Positions 8,619-16,667 of a stretch of DNA of 49,501 nucleotides are shown piece after piece. Within the stretch, counting starts at the first letter, position 1; the number at the start of each line of letters is the position of its first letter. The stretch covers positions 1 to 49,501 of IMG/VR virus record IMGVR_UViG_3300025655_000054, one strand, 5' to 3'. The DNA is from a virus. A model generated the notes under the pieces. That model was not told the DNA's origin and made no database searches. It saw only the letters and a program-made list of their open reading frames with translations. The translations under genes were made by a program, and so were the position numbers.

Positions 8619-9502
8619 TTCTCAACCTCTTGCTTTGTATTAGAACTATGAAAATCTCTACTAACCGGCATTAACTTATGATCATCATAAGTTTCTCCAT
8701 AAAATTCTATCACATAATTTTGATAATCAACAAATAGATCTGGCATCCACACCTGACCACCAAATATTCCATCTACTGGATCAGAAACCTGAACACCCCT
8801 AGTCGGATCGGAAGAACCCTGACCAAAATATTCAAGATAAGCAAATCTGTTGCCCTCTTTTACACCCTTAACTTCATGCGCACACATAAAGTTAGCTGGA
8901 AACATTAACACATCACCACGCTGTGGTTTATAAACTAATTCTGCGTAAGGAAAGTAAATCTCTCCACCAGTAAAATTCCCATCCTCATATTCTTCTGTAG
9001 AAGAATTGAAATACGTTATTGCAGCTAGTACATGACGTATCCCTAGTTGATAGTCTGGCTCAAATCCAGGAGAAAAATTTATGTCGTTATCACAATGCAG
9101 ACCTAGATCTGCCCCAGCCCCATATGCTAGTACATGCCCCTGAGTTTTCCACCATAAACAAGGTAAGATCATAGGATATATTGATGCATACTCAATCATA
9201 GATCGGTACAGCATCTCTTCACAGTGAGAAAAGAATTCTTTCTGCCAGTCTGATTCAAAGTGATCATAAAAATCAGTTATTCTACTGCAGCTTTTATCAA
9301 TATCCTCTATCTTAAAACGATGTCCACTTTTGTTAGTAGCATAAAGAGCATTCCCATCTTCATCATAAACATATGAATAATGCTTTTCCCTAGCATCGTT
9401 TTTTAGTTTTAAAAGATAATCAGTTATGCCATCAGGTACATTAATTTTATTCCTAAATAAAACTATTCCATTACCCAACAACTCACAGTTATTGGGTAAC
9501 AT
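8615..9502 (-). CDS. 2OG-Fe(II) oxygenase, prolyl-4-hydroxylase-like
   Basis: 295 residues. Ligands are H136-C-D138 (DLGLHCDNDINF) and H209 (MCAHEVKGV), with R219 (GNRFAYLEYFGQG). The core is TGGEIYFPYAELVYKPQRGDVLMFPANF. It belongs to the same four-member paralogue set as its neighbours, sharing the GNGIVLFRN leader and the GQGSSDPTRG motif after the catalytic core. The ATG follows an AGGAG placed inside the end of the upstream gene, with the two genes abutting. The conserved active site with diverging loops suggests different targets for each paralogue. Confidence 0.85.
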   Translation of the reverse strand: MLPNNCELLGNGIVLFRNKINVPDGITDYLLKLKNDAREKHYSYVYDEDGNALYATNKSGHRFKIEDIDKSCSRITDFYDHFESDWQKEFFSHCEEMLYRSMIEYASIYPMILPCLWWKTQGHVLAYGAGADLGLHCDNDINFSPGFEPDYQLGIRHVLAAITYFNSSTEEYEDGNFTGGEIYFPYAELVYKPQRGDVLMFPANFMCAHEVKGVKEGNRFAYLEYFGQGSSDPTRGVQVSDPVDGIFGGQVWMPDLFVDYQNYVIEFYGETYDDHKLMPVSRDFHSSNTKQEVEK

Positions 9503-10615
9503 TTACTGCTCCTGACCTATGATAACCGGATCAGTGCCGCAGTTCGCAGCGTCCGTTCCAGGAATCTCCTCCGCCTCATGAGTTGTACCATACTGAGCAA
9601 CACATCTACCCTGATAGACTGGGTTTATACCAATATAGGTCTCTTCACCAGTCGTAAATCTTGAGTACTCAGACTTACAGTAGCGCTCATAGTCATCGTA
9701 TATATTGTTCATCCACACAGCAGGACACCATTGGGTAGAGGCATCTGTTTCAGCTATTTCTATATTTGCCTCTCTATGAGGAGATCCCTGACCAAAGAAA
9801 GAAAGATAACTATACCTAACGCCTGCTTCCATTCTGTCAACATCATGTGAGGCCATATAATTTGTAGGAAAGAAAACTATATCGCCTTTTTCTGGCTTAT
9901 AGTCAATATTTAAGTGGAAGAATCTCAAATGACCACCAACAAAATTTCTACCGTCTAAATCATCCTCAGAATCAACAGAATCATTTAGATACACTAATGC
10001 TCCACACGTTTGTCTGGCTGCCATCTGACCCCTAGGCATATATCTAACACCTTCTGTAACTTTATAGTTTGTATCATTATCACAATGGGCACCCAGCACA
10101 CCTTGGTCTTGATACCTAAGAATGTGGCCCCTATTTTTCCACCACAAACACCCTACGATAAGAGGAAAATGATCAACATACTTAATCAGACACTTATAAA
10201 TAGTATCTTCCATATTATAGAAAAAGTCACGAATATTATCAGGTGTATCTGGATCTATCGGATGAAGAATTCTAACAGGCGTAGCGGGAATGTCTTCTGG
10301 TCTATATCTGAACCCATCTTCATTTATACCGTAAGTCTCACCATCTTCAGCTTCAATATATTCCCACCTATTTTGATGAGACTTCGCAGCTCTGTCATCT
10401 AGATACTGGTATACCGGTTCTTCATCAAACTTAAGTACGTTTTTAAATATTAGAATTCCACCGCCAAGGTTTTCAACTTTGAACTCTGATATTTCTTTTA
10501 ATTCATCATCACCAATAATAGGTGTATCTGGAAATATTATATTAGAGAGAAAAGCACCCGGGGGTAAATCATAATCCTGCTGTTCTTGCTGCTGCGCACT
10601 CATTGTATCGCTCAT
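9503..10615 (-). CDS. 2OG-Fe(II) oxygenase, prolyl-4-hydroxylase-like, extended termini
   Basis: 370 residues, the longest of the paralogue set. It has a polar N-terminal extension of about 45 residues (Gln- and Asp-rich) and a C-terminal tail of about 60. Ligands are H177-C-D179 (VLGAHCDNDTNY) and H257 (MASHDVDRM), with R267. The GGHLRFFHLNIDYKPEKGDIVFFP block is intact. The ATG has a strong GGAAGGG ribosome-binding site 6 nt upstream, and a TATAAT box at 10644-10649 lies in the 80-nt gap before it. This gene therefore probably opens the run of oxygenase genes leading to 6911. Confidence 0.85.
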   Translation of the reverse strand: MSDTMSAQQQEQQDYDLPPGAFLSNIIFPDTPIIGDDELKEISEFKVENLGGGILIFKNVLKFDEEPVYQYLDDRAAKSHQNRWEYIEAEDGETYGINEDGFRYRPEDIPATPVRILHPIDPDTPDNIRDFFYNMEDTIYKCLIKYVDHFPLIVGCLWWKNRGHILRYQDQGVLGAHCDNDTNYKVTEGVRYMPRGQMAARQTCGALVYLNDSVDSEDDLDGRNFVGGHLRFFHLNIDYKPEKGDIVFFPTNYMASHDVDRMEAGVRYSYLSFFGQGSPHREANIEIAETDASTQWCPAVWMNNIYDDYERYCKSEYSRFTTGEETYIGINPVYQGRCVAQYGTTHEAEEIPGTDAANCGTDPVIIGQEQ

Positions 10616-10643
10616 ATGAAACCCTTCCTAAACATAATACATA

Positions 10644-10649
10644 ATTATA
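10644..10649 (-). promoter_or_regulatory. Candidate -10 box (TATAAT)
   Basis: TATAAT reads on the minus strand 28 nt upstream of ATG 10615, in the AT-rich gap 10616-10695. It is preceded by GTTATAG rather than TGn, and I see no convincing -35 box. It is likely to serve the oxygenase operon that starts at 10615. Confidence 0.4.
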
Positions 10650-10695
10650 CTATAACAATAAACAAAATTCAATGACAAATAAAGACTTTAGTTCA

Positions 10696-11436
10696 CTACT
10701 TCTTAATTATTACTTGATAGCCAATACCGTGAGAGAGGTGATAAGAAGTTACATCATCCCTATCCAATAGCTGCTCGTAAACGTCAACAACAGGTTCCAT
10801 ATAATAATCTTCCGTATAGAGCCTACCAGACTCATTACCATACTCACCAAGTATAACTCCGCCAGAAGCAACTGAAGATACAATATCTTCCATAAAGTTG
10901 TTGTCCACAACAAAGTCGTAAACAGGCGCACTTACGAAATCAAATTCTCCTGTCAACGAAGATAAGTCTTGCATATCTACAGTTCTATAGGGAAATGAAA
11001 AGGGGTAAGATGGCAAGTCTCTAACAAAGTTTTCAAATATAAACAAAGACTCATTGTTAACAAATGTTAAATTACATCCTGAATTAGCTAATAGTGCCAA
11101 TAATTCAAAGTGAGTATCAGGCTCAACAATAAGTGCATTGGTGGGCTTAATCATATCCATTACCATCTGGCAATAGAAGCCAACACTTAAGAAAATGTGA
11201 TCCTTCCAACCTTCTTGATTAGAACCTACGATATCCCATAGATGAATTTTATTTACAACCCCTACGGCAACAACTCTTCTGTCCAAGTTTATAGAGTTAT
11301 TATATTCACCCACTGCCCTTGATATATCACCGACAACTTCATCCCAGTCATATTCAAGAGATCTTCCAGCGTAGTTGCTAACCTCTCTAGTTACTGTACT
11401 TGTCACAAGAAATCTATTGTCTACAATACTATGCAT
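10696..11436 (-). CDS. Methyltransferase-like protein (Rossmann-type, uncertain)
   Basis: 246 residues. The central part reads as alternating strands and helices typical of a class I SAM-dependent methyltransferase: NALIVEPDTHFELLALLANSG, then a NLTFVNN strand, then GEFDFVSAPVYDFV, and VASGGVILGEYG near residue 200. The classic GxGxG loop is not obvious, so this is a fold-level guess. It lies at the promoter-distal end of the 12220-10696 gene run and overlaps the upstream stop by 8 nt. An alternative is a divergent nucleotide-binding Rossmann protein. Confidence 0.4.
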   Translation of the reverse strand: MHSIVDNRFLVTSTVTREVSNYAGRSLEYDWDEVVGDISRAVGEYNNSINLDRRVVAVGVVNKIHLWDIVGSNQEGWKDHIFLSVGFYCQMVMDMIKPTNALIVEPDTHFELLALLANSGCNLTFVNNESLFIFENFVRDLPSYPFSFPYRTVDMQDLSSLTGEFDFVSAPVYDFVVDNNFMEDIVSSVASGGVILGEYGNESGRLYTEDYYMEPVVDVYEQLLDRDDVTSYHLSHGIGYQVIIKK

Positions 11437-11755
11437 TTGCTGCCGCCTTTGCTATGTTATACCTATACCATAATCTTCTAACTGAAGATGTTAAAGCTAT
11501 GCATCTTATATTTACATTAATCTGAGCAGATGTTAAAACTTGACCAAATTCACGTAGCTCACTTTTAATTCTTTGGTATGGAAATATTTCCCTAATTTTT
11601 TCTACCACTTCATCAATAGTTAGAACGTTTAACTGATCAGCAGAATAACCCAATAGCAATAGTATCTCAGTTAATTTTTCCTCACAATAATCTACCTCAC
11701 TAGTTGCAGAAAAAGTGTTGATAGGGTTGGCGGGATCGTAATTTCTTAAACTCAT
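11429..11755 (-). CDS. Hypothetical protein
   Basis: 108 residues, mostly helical by composition, with a central LTEILLLLGYSADQL segment and a basic C-terminal helix (RRLWYRYNIAKAAANA). I recognise no family. It overlaps both neighbours (ATGA with the gene before it, 8 nt with the gene after it), so it is clearly part of an operon. Confidence 0.5.
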   Translation of the reverse strand: MSLRNYDPANPINTFSATSEVDYCEEKLTEILLLLGYSADQLNVLTIDEVVEKIREIFPYQRIKSELREFGQVLTSAQINVNIRCIALTSSVRRLWYRYNIAKAAANA

Positions 11756-12006
11756 AACGACCTACTATCGTCTAACTCATCTCTTATATTAGCAAAACCG
11801 CTATGTCCTAATATTATAGAATTAAGGTATTCCCTATTAGAAGCAATCCATGCTAGCTTATCTTTGTTAAAGGATACAGTTCTTTGTTGAAAATCTCCAG
11901 AATCAAAAGGTTCACATGAAAGATCCGGATAAACAGATGCCTCTCTAGCCCCCACCTCTGAAGCCATAGTATCTAAGTCTTTTTTTGAAAGCGTAAACTT
12001 CTTCAT
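11752..12006 (-). CDS. Hypothetical protein
   Basis: 84 residues. It opens with a lysine-rich KKFTLSKKDLDTMASEVG segment and ends with an acidic tail. One cysteine (SCEPFDSGD) is present; no motif is recognised. It starts 2 nt after the preceding stop and its own stop overlaps the next start, so expression is coupled to its neighbours. Confidence 0.5.
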   Translation of the reverse strand: MKKFTLSKKDLDTMASEVGAREASVYPDLSCEPFDSGDFQQRTVSFNKDKLAWIASNREYLNSIILGHSGFANIRDELDDSRSL

Positions 12007-12007
12007 A

Positions 12008-12220
12008 TCACACCTTTAACTTTGAAAGGTTGATGTACATCTCTTTCATAGATTTATAAGACTCATAACTATGATCATCTTCTGATACTGGAATAATATA
12101 ATCAACAGTAAGATCATCTAGTGCAACTCCTAGAGATGTTGCCATAGAGGCTACGCCAAACTCTAAAAACTCTATTGACTTTTGCTTAGCTCTATTAACA
12201 GCTTCTTCTGAAAGGGCCAT
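12008..12220 (-). CDS. Hypothetical protein
   Basis: 70 residues starting MALSEEAVNRAKQ. ATG 12220 is chosen over an upstream ATG at 12247 because AAGGAG lies 6 nt before it and the promoter element at 12250-12260 would leave only this start with a normal leader. The protein is acidic and largely helical with no recognised domain. It is the first gene of a short run that continues to 10696. Confidence 0.5.
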   Translation of the reverse strand: MALSEEAVNRAKQKSIEFLEFGVASMATSLGVALDDLTVDYIIPVSEDDHSYESYKSMKEMYINLSKLKV

Positions 12221-12249
12221 AATAAACTCCTTAATGATTTCGAACAAAC

Positions 12250-12260
12250 ATTATAGTAAT
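12250..12260 (-). promoter_or_regulatory. [AG]TTACTAT-type phage promoter element
   Basis: ATTACTATAAT on the minus strand, 29 nt before ATG 12220. It matches the other intergenic elements in core sequence and orientation. It lies immediately downstream of the GPx-like gene's stop (12266). Confidence 0.6.
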
Positions 12261-12265
12261 AGGTT

Positions 12266-12886
12266 CTAACCCAGAACCTCATCTATACATTCTCTAATTG
12301 TCCAACTTTCTCCTGTGGTCAAAGGAACATCGTCTAGTGGCATTGCCTGCCAATTGAATCTTCCTATCATTGTCCCAGTTCTACCAACAACAAACATCTC
12401 CCATACGTGGGGTATTCTAGCCAAGGCTGCGCCCTCTTGATTCCATCCATCCTGTGCTGCCTGAGAGTTATCAGCCATGTTGTCGGACTTATTTCTTAAA
12501 GCTTTACCCTTTAATAAGGAATAAACTTCACATTCATTCGGTCCATTAACGTCAACCTTTTCAGCTATAGGAAAAGTAATAAATGGATATGTTTCTTTCA
12601 TGAAGGAGCTTATTTCTTCATTTGTACCAGTCTCCATAAGGCCCTGAACAAACTGATTACAGGGGAAAGCAACGACGCTGAATCCTCTATCCCCGAATTC
12701 GTCTTGAAGCTTTTGAAGCTGCCAGAAATGCCTAACAGATCTTGCATACGACCAGAAAGTGGAACACTGCGGTGTATAATTATATTTAGATACAGTATTA
12801 ACAATAAGAGTTACCTTACCCTTAAACTGTTCCATAAAATTATCTTCGTCATCTATAGACTTAACCTGTACATCATATATAGACAT
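12266..12886 (-). CDS. Glutathione-peroxidase-like protein lacking the peroxidatic Cys
   Basis: 206 residues from ATG 12886, whose A is shared with the preceding TAA and which has GAGG about 9 nt upstream. The GPx fold signature is clear: KVTLIVNTVS, then LQDEFGDRGFSVVAFPCNQF, EKVDVNGPN, and a C-terminal VVGRTGTMIGRFNW. In the family the peroxidatic Cys or Sec sits in the xASxCG loop; here that position is Tyr35 (VSKYNYTPQC). Cys41 and Cys76 (FPCNQF) remain. The region 42-58 looks like an insertion. Normal GPx chemistry is unlikely unless Cys41 substitutes. It is embedded among oxygenase genes, where peroxide or thiol handling would make sense. Confidence 0.7.
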   Translation of the reverse strand: MSIYDVQVKSIDDEDNFMEQFKGKVTLIVNTVSKYNYTPQCSTFWSYARSVRHFWQLQKLQDEFGDRGFSVVAFPCNQFVQGLMETGTNEEISSFMKETYPFITFPIAEKVDVNGPNECEVYSLLKGKALRNKSDNMADNSQAAQDGWNQEGAALARIPHVWEMFVVGRTGTMIGRFNWQAMPLDDVPLTTGESWTIRECIDEVLG

Positions 12887-13167
12887 TACACAACCTCGCA
12901 TATTGATTCAAGATAAACTTCATCTAAAGTAGGATCTTCTAATTTAACCACACATTTATCACTGTCTAGTGAAAAAATTAACCTACAATCAAAAGGAACA
13001 TCTAATTCACCTTCTGCCAAAAGTAAGTCTTCATCATCTATAACAATATTTAAATCCGCAGAACCCTTGAATATTGACAGGGTCAACTTATCTTCACCCT
13101 TTTCTAACGTAAACTCTTCACTACCTAAGGGAGTTATAACTTTCATTTTACTAGGAACATCATTCAT
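12886..13167 (-). CDS. Hypothetical small beta-rich protein
   Basis: 93 residues, acidic, with alternating strands (MKVITPLGSEEFTLEKGEDKLTL; later DCRLIFSLDSDKCVVKLEDP). No family is recognised. It overlaps the DUF6065-like gene by 8 nt and shares a base with the GPx-like start, so it belongs to the oxygenase operon. Confidence 0.5.
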   Translation of the reverse strand: MNDVPSKMKVITPLGSEEFTLEKGEDKLTLSIFKGSADLNIVIDDEDLLLAEGELDVPFDCRLIFSLDSDKCVVKLEDPTLDEVYLESICEVV

Positions 13168-13885
13168 TGTAGGGGACCTCCTTGATCTCTGGTTCTTTTA
13201 GGGTAGGCAAGCCCTCATGTCTAGGGCCTATTCTATCACCTTTTTCATTTAAACCTGTTCTTATGCCGTTCATCCATGTCCAAGGCTCATCTCGTGATTT
13301 CTTCATTTTAGCCTGATTATATGACGTTCTTTCATTCATTAGATCCGGTTTATCCCAAAGATACTCTACTTCAACATCCATCTCCGGCATAAGTGTTGAA
13401 GGATAAACCATGAAAAATACAAAAGGCATGCCTGCAGGGAATACTACAGGTTCGTTTACCTTGGTGATTTTCCAGCCTTCATGAACCTCATCTGGCCACC
13501 AGTCTGAAGGTACGCTAGCTGTCAAAGGAACTGCACCATCAACAAAGTAGTTAGGTGAACCGCTTATCCATGTATGGAATCCAGGCTCTGTTTTAAACGT
13601 CCATCCTATATGAAAATCAATCATACCTATTTTACTGCAGTCAGCGATAGTTCTTCCACGATAAACATCACCCTCAATGATTTGTGGGACGTTGTTGCCA
13701 CCTTCCCAAGTGACAACAACGTCCTGCTGCAAAATGGCTTCCCAACCATTTACATTTGCAGCACTGAGTGGAAGACATCTATAGGCATGTTTGTTATAGG
13801 TATCATCCATCCAGTCTCTTCTCAGTCTTGACTGTTTAACCTCAGGCGAGATCTGATGTGTTCTTATTAACGTAAGCTTGGACAC
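13160..13885 (-). CDS. DUF6065-like protein
   Basis: 241 residues. The motif RCLPLSAANVNGWEA near residue 36, an EGD..RG....CSKIGMIDFHIGWTFKTEPG block, a W-rich VPSDWWPDEVHEGWKIT segment and FPAGMPFVFFMVYP together recall the DUF6065 family, which I know as an uncharacterised family often found beside 2OG oxygenases in phages and bacteria. I assign it from memory of the motif, not from a search. Function is unknown. It is translationally coupled to the oxygenase gene at 13885. Confidence 0.5.
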   Translation of the reverse strand: MSKLTLIRTHQISPEVKQSRLRRDWMDDTYNKHAYRCLPLSAANVNGWEAILQQDVVVTWEGGNNVPQIIEGDVYRGRTIADCSKIGMIDFHIGWTFKTEPGFHTWISGSPNYFVDGAVPLTASVPSDWWPDEVHEGWKITKVNEPVVFPAGMPFVFFMVYPSTLMPEMDVEVEYLWDKPDLMNERTSYNQAKMKKSRDEPWTWMNGIRTGLNEKGDRIGPRHEGLPTLKEPEIKEVPYNE

Positions 13886-14802
13886 TACTTTCCTCCTGCT
13901 ACATATTGCTGATATTGACCCATGTTAGTCATATCGCCACCATTTGCCTGCCACTGCTTATAGCTTTCCATGGCATAGCTTTGGATTTCCTCTTGAATTA
14001 TCTGCCTTAACTTTGATTCATCCATACCAACAGCGGTATCAGACTTCTTAGCTGGGGCAGTTCCACCGCTCTTAACAACTGGAGCAGTGTCAGGATCAAT
14101 TGAAGGCTTCTCTGGTTGAACATACTTTTGTCCAAAATCTCTTGAGAAGCCAGCATGTTGATGCGCATCGTCATTGTAATCAAACATCGTTACTGCACTA
14201 TATTTTATACCTGACGTAACCGGCTTAGACGCATGTGCAAAGATATATGTTGAAGGGAAGAATACACTGTCACCAGCTTCTGGCTTCCATGTTATATCAA
14301 GGTGAGGGAAATATAGCTCCCCACCCTCGTAATCATCATTTATATAAGATACGCAAGACACTGTGCAAATATAAGAGAATCCGTGATCGGAATGGACACT
14401 GAAGTGCTCTTTAACTCCATATCTAACAAAGTTAATTGCCTCCATATAGTTCATCGATATACCATATGTAGAACAATAATCCTTAAGGCAGTCTTTCTGC
14501 ATAGATGCAACTGTAGTGTAGACATCTACAAGATCTGAAAATTCAGAAGGTGTTCCGGTAATAAATTTTTCATCCATCTTAAAGTCTACACAGTCTCTAT
14601 AGTCTGGCATCTTAACACCTTCTCCCACGAGGGAATCGTGCCACTTAAAATACTCATGACTACTATCTCTCAAAGATGTCTCCAACCTAAGTGGTATATT
14701 ATCTTCTTGGGATATCGTATCTTTATATACCACAATTCCTAATGATGGATCACCTAAGTGTTCTTTGCGCATATTAAAATCAATTACCTTTCTCGGCGGC
14801 AT
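13885..14802 (-). CDS. 2OG-Fe(II) oxygenase, prolyl-4-hydroxylase-like, with C-terminal extension
   Basis: 305 residues. Iron ligands are H137-S-D139 (HFSVHSDHGFSY) and H190 (IFAHASKPV). The usual 2OG-binding arginine is replaced by K200 (SGIKYSAVTMF), a conservative change that may alter co-substrate affinity. The EGGELYFPHLDITWKPEAGDSVFFPS core is textbook. After residue about 215 there is a Lys/Ala/Pro linker (APVVKSGGTAPAKKSD) and a Gln-rich helical tail (about 260-305), unlike its paralogues. It overlaps the upstream gene by 23 nt. A start at codon 11 is possible but less well supported. Confidence 0.8.
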   Translation of the reverse strand: MPPRKVIDFNMRKEHLGDPSLGIVVYKDTISQEDNIPLRLETSLRDSSHEYFKWHDSLVGEGVKMPDYRDCVDFKMDEKFITGTPSEFSDLVDVYTTVASMQKDCLKDYCSTYGISMNYMEAINFVRYGVKEHFSVHSDHGFSYICTVSCVSYINDDYEGGELYFPHLDITWKPEAGDSVFFPSTYIFAHASKPVTSGIKYSAVTMFDYNDDAHQHAGFSRDFGQKYVQPEKPSIDPDTAPVVKSGGTAPAKKSDTAVGMDESKLRQIIQEEIQSYAMESYKQWQANGGDMTNMGQYQQYVAGGK

Positions 14803-15385
14803 GCCAGAAACCAGCTGATGTTATTCTATGTCCAGATAGAATCTCAGTCACGGCGTGCTCGTATTTGTCAGTTGACGGAAAGTATACCACAGAAGCTGCT
14901 ACCGGTTCAATTTCTATTCCTAAATACGGAAATATTAAATTTCCACCAGTAAAATTATCATTAAAATATATTACAGTACTATAGTCCCTTCTAGGATGCC
15001 CACCAAACGTTGGCAGTAAATCACCGCTAGAACCAATTTGATCCCAATGCAAATCAATAGAAAAACCAGGTCCAGACTTAATTATTGAAGAGTTTTCCTC
15101 ATGGTCTAACAAGCAGTCAAAATCTTTTTCCATTTCTTTTCTTAAGAAGTTGTTTTTAATCTTTAAAATACTATCAACTTCAGAAGCTAAACTGGCTAAG
15201 TGTTGATCCTTACTTGCATGAGACCAGTCAATGGACGAATGGTTATCTCTAGGTTTCTCCGGAATACCCCAAGAGCTTGCCTTAAAGGTAAAAGAAGAAA
15301 ACGCTTCAGAAAAAATAGACATCTCTTCTTCACTAAATAAATTATACATAATATGTATATCTTTTATTTTTATCTTTTTATTCAT
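14780..15385 (-). CDS. 2OG-Fe(II) oxygenase, compact prolyl-4-hydroxylase-like
   Basis: 201 residues, a minimal catalytic domain. Ligands are H113-W-D115 (SIDLHWDQIG) and H177 (KYEHAVTEI), with R187 (SGHRITSAGFWH). The core strand is TGGNLIFPYLGIEIEP. A GGHPRRDYSTVIYFND motif is shared with the next gene (AGHPSRDISTIIYY), so these two are a paralogue pair distinct from the 6911-10615 set. It overlaps the preceding stop by 8 nt. Confidence 0.8.
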   Translation of the reverse strand: MNKKIKIKDIHIMYNLFSEEEMSIFSEAFSSFTFKASSWGIPEKPRDNHSSIDWSHASKDQHLASLASEVDSILKIKNNFLRKEMEKDFDCLLDHEENSSIIKSGPGFSIDLHWDQIGSSGDLLPTFGGHPRRDYSTVIYFNDNFTGGNLIFPYLGIEIEPVAASVVYFPSTDKYEHAVTEILSGHRITSAGFWHAAEKGN

Positions 15386-15965
15386 ATTTTTCCAATATAT
15401 TCCAAAAACCAGTGGAAGTAAACCTATAGCCAGATAACACAGGGTTTACAAGATGTTGATGATTTTTATCTGAAGGAAAATATATCAATGATCCTGGAAG
15501 AGGATTAATCTCTATTGACAAATCTGGAAACTCTAGTTCTCCACCAGTAAATTCGGTACCATAATAAATAATGGTGCTTATGTCCCTACTGGGATGTCCA
15601 GCAGGTGTTGGTATATCTAGCCCTGTACCATCATAATTATCAATATGGCGATGCAGTCCCCATCCCTCCCTGCATCGAGATATCGTACCAATTGTTTCGC
15701 TACTAAGGGCACAGTTAAAGCTTTTCTCAATCAGTTGCTTTGATAGAGTATACTTTTGAACCATTATAGATTGAGCTTTATTTACTAAGGCTAAATTATC
15801 TTCACTTTTTGAAGACATTGACCAATCTAAAGCTTCTTCCAAACCACCTACTGAGTCACCATCTATATATTCAGCTATCTCAAAAAATTTAGAAAAGAAA
15901 TTAATTTCATCTTGAGAAAAAAAATTTATTACGATATAAATATCATTAATTTTAATTGTTCTCAA
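15378..15965 (-). CDS. 2OG-Fe(II) oxygenase, compact prolyl-4-hydroxylase-like
   Basis: 195 residues. Ligands are H107-I-D109 (GLHRHIDNYDG) and H171 (NHQHLVNPV), with R181 (SGYRFTSTGFWN). It shares its N-terminal strand arrangement (IKINDIYIVINFFSQDE) and the HPSRD motif with the 14780-15385 gene, pointing to tandem duplication. It is adjacent to the 16601 gene and presumably co-transcribed with it. Confidence 0.8.
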   Translation of the reverse strand: MRTIKINDIYIVINFFSQDEINFFSKFFEIAEYIDGDSVGGLEEALDWSMSSKSEDNLALVNKAQSIMVQKYTLSKQLIEKSFNCALSSETIGTISRCREGWGLHRHIDNYDGTGLDIPTPAGHPSRDISTIIYYGTEFTGGELEFPDLSIEINPLPGSLIYFPSDKNHQHLVNPVLSGYRFTSTGFWNILEKYE

Positions 15966-16601
15966 CTACATAACCTCAGTTATCGTATAAAATGATGGTG
16001 TAGTCCATCTCTCTCCTGATATCATTCTTTTTACACCATGCAGATAGTGTATGTCGCCCGGATGGGCAACAGCTAAACCAGGTTCAATCTTTAACTCTAT
16101 ATCAAACTCTGGATAATAAAACTCTCCTCCTTCAAAATTACCATTCCAATATACAATAGAATTAATGTCATAAGTTGGAAAAGGGTTGGGTGAGCCATCG
16201 TTTAACTGTTTATCGGCATGGGGTTGCTGCTCGTTACCCGGAAGCCATCTAATTAAAACAGGTGGTCTCTGATAAAGTTTTACATTAAACTTATCTTCCA
16301 GTAAGTACTGCATTTTCTTAACATATTTATCTATCAGATTATATATATCGGGATTTATTTCACCTATTATTCTACCCGAACACATCCTATCCCACCAATA
16401 CGCAGCGTCATAGGTACATGTACCATCTTCATTGAACTCATCTTCCATAGGATTTTCCCATCTATCTATTGTGGGGAAAAAATCCTGAAGGACCTTTAAG
16501 TCATTGAGTTCAACAAAGTTTTTCTCAATGACTATATTATCTACAGAATCACCAAAGTGGCCTGGATTAATTAATGATTTTTCTTCCATAATTTCACTCA
16601 T
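15966..16601 (-). CDS. 2OG-Fe(II) oxygenase, prolyl-4-hydroxylase-like, likely leaderless
   Basis: 211 residues. Ligands are H128-A-D130 (QQPHADKQL) and H188 (HYLHGVKRM), with R198 (GERWTTPSFY). The core is EGGEFYYPEFDIELKIEPG. The N-terminal half contains a Trp-rich TYDAAYWWDRMCSG stretch seen in other phage oxygenases. A TGGTATAAT box ends 6 nt before ATG 16601, so transcription would begin at the start codon itself and no Shine-Dalgarno is present. It is the first gene of the oxygenase block leading leftwards. Confidence 0.85.
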   Translation of the reverse strand: MSEIMEEKSLINPGHFGDSVDNIVIEKNFVELNDLKVLQDFFPTIDRWENPMEDEFNEDGTCTYDAAYWWDRMCSGRIIGEINPDIYNLIDKYVKKMQYLLEDKFNVKLYQRPPVLIRWLPGNEQQPHADKQLNDGSPNPFPTYDINSIVYWNGNFEGGEFYYPEFDIELKIEPGLAVAHPGDIHYLHGVKRMISGERWTTPSFYTITEVM

Positions 16602-16607
16602 CCATAT

Positions 16608-16616
16608 ATTATACCA
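16608..16616 (-). promoter_or_regulatory. Extended -10 promoter TGGTATAAT (leaderless start)
   Basis: TGG plus TATAAT on the minus strand, with only 6 nt between the box and ATG 16601. A TTGATT 18 nt upstream of TATAAT could act as a -35 box and lies within the adjacent hairpin. Identical TGGTATAAT boxes occur at 39114-39122 and 42164-42172. Confidence 0.55.
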
Positions 16617-16618
16617 CT

Positions 16619-16650
16619 ACCCCCCTCTGACAATCAAGCCAGAGGGGGGC
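16619..16650 (-). other. GC-rich hairpin between fibre gene and oxygenase operon
   Basis: The strands GCCCCCCTCTG and CAGAGGGGGG form an 11-bp stem with a loop of about 10 nt, just after the stop of the fibronectin-III gene (16668). No U tract follows on the minus strand; the promoter of the next operon does. It may be a 3'-end stabiliser, a non-canonical terminator, or part of the promoter control. Confidence 0.5.
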
Positions 16651-16667
16651 AACCATTACTTTTGGTC

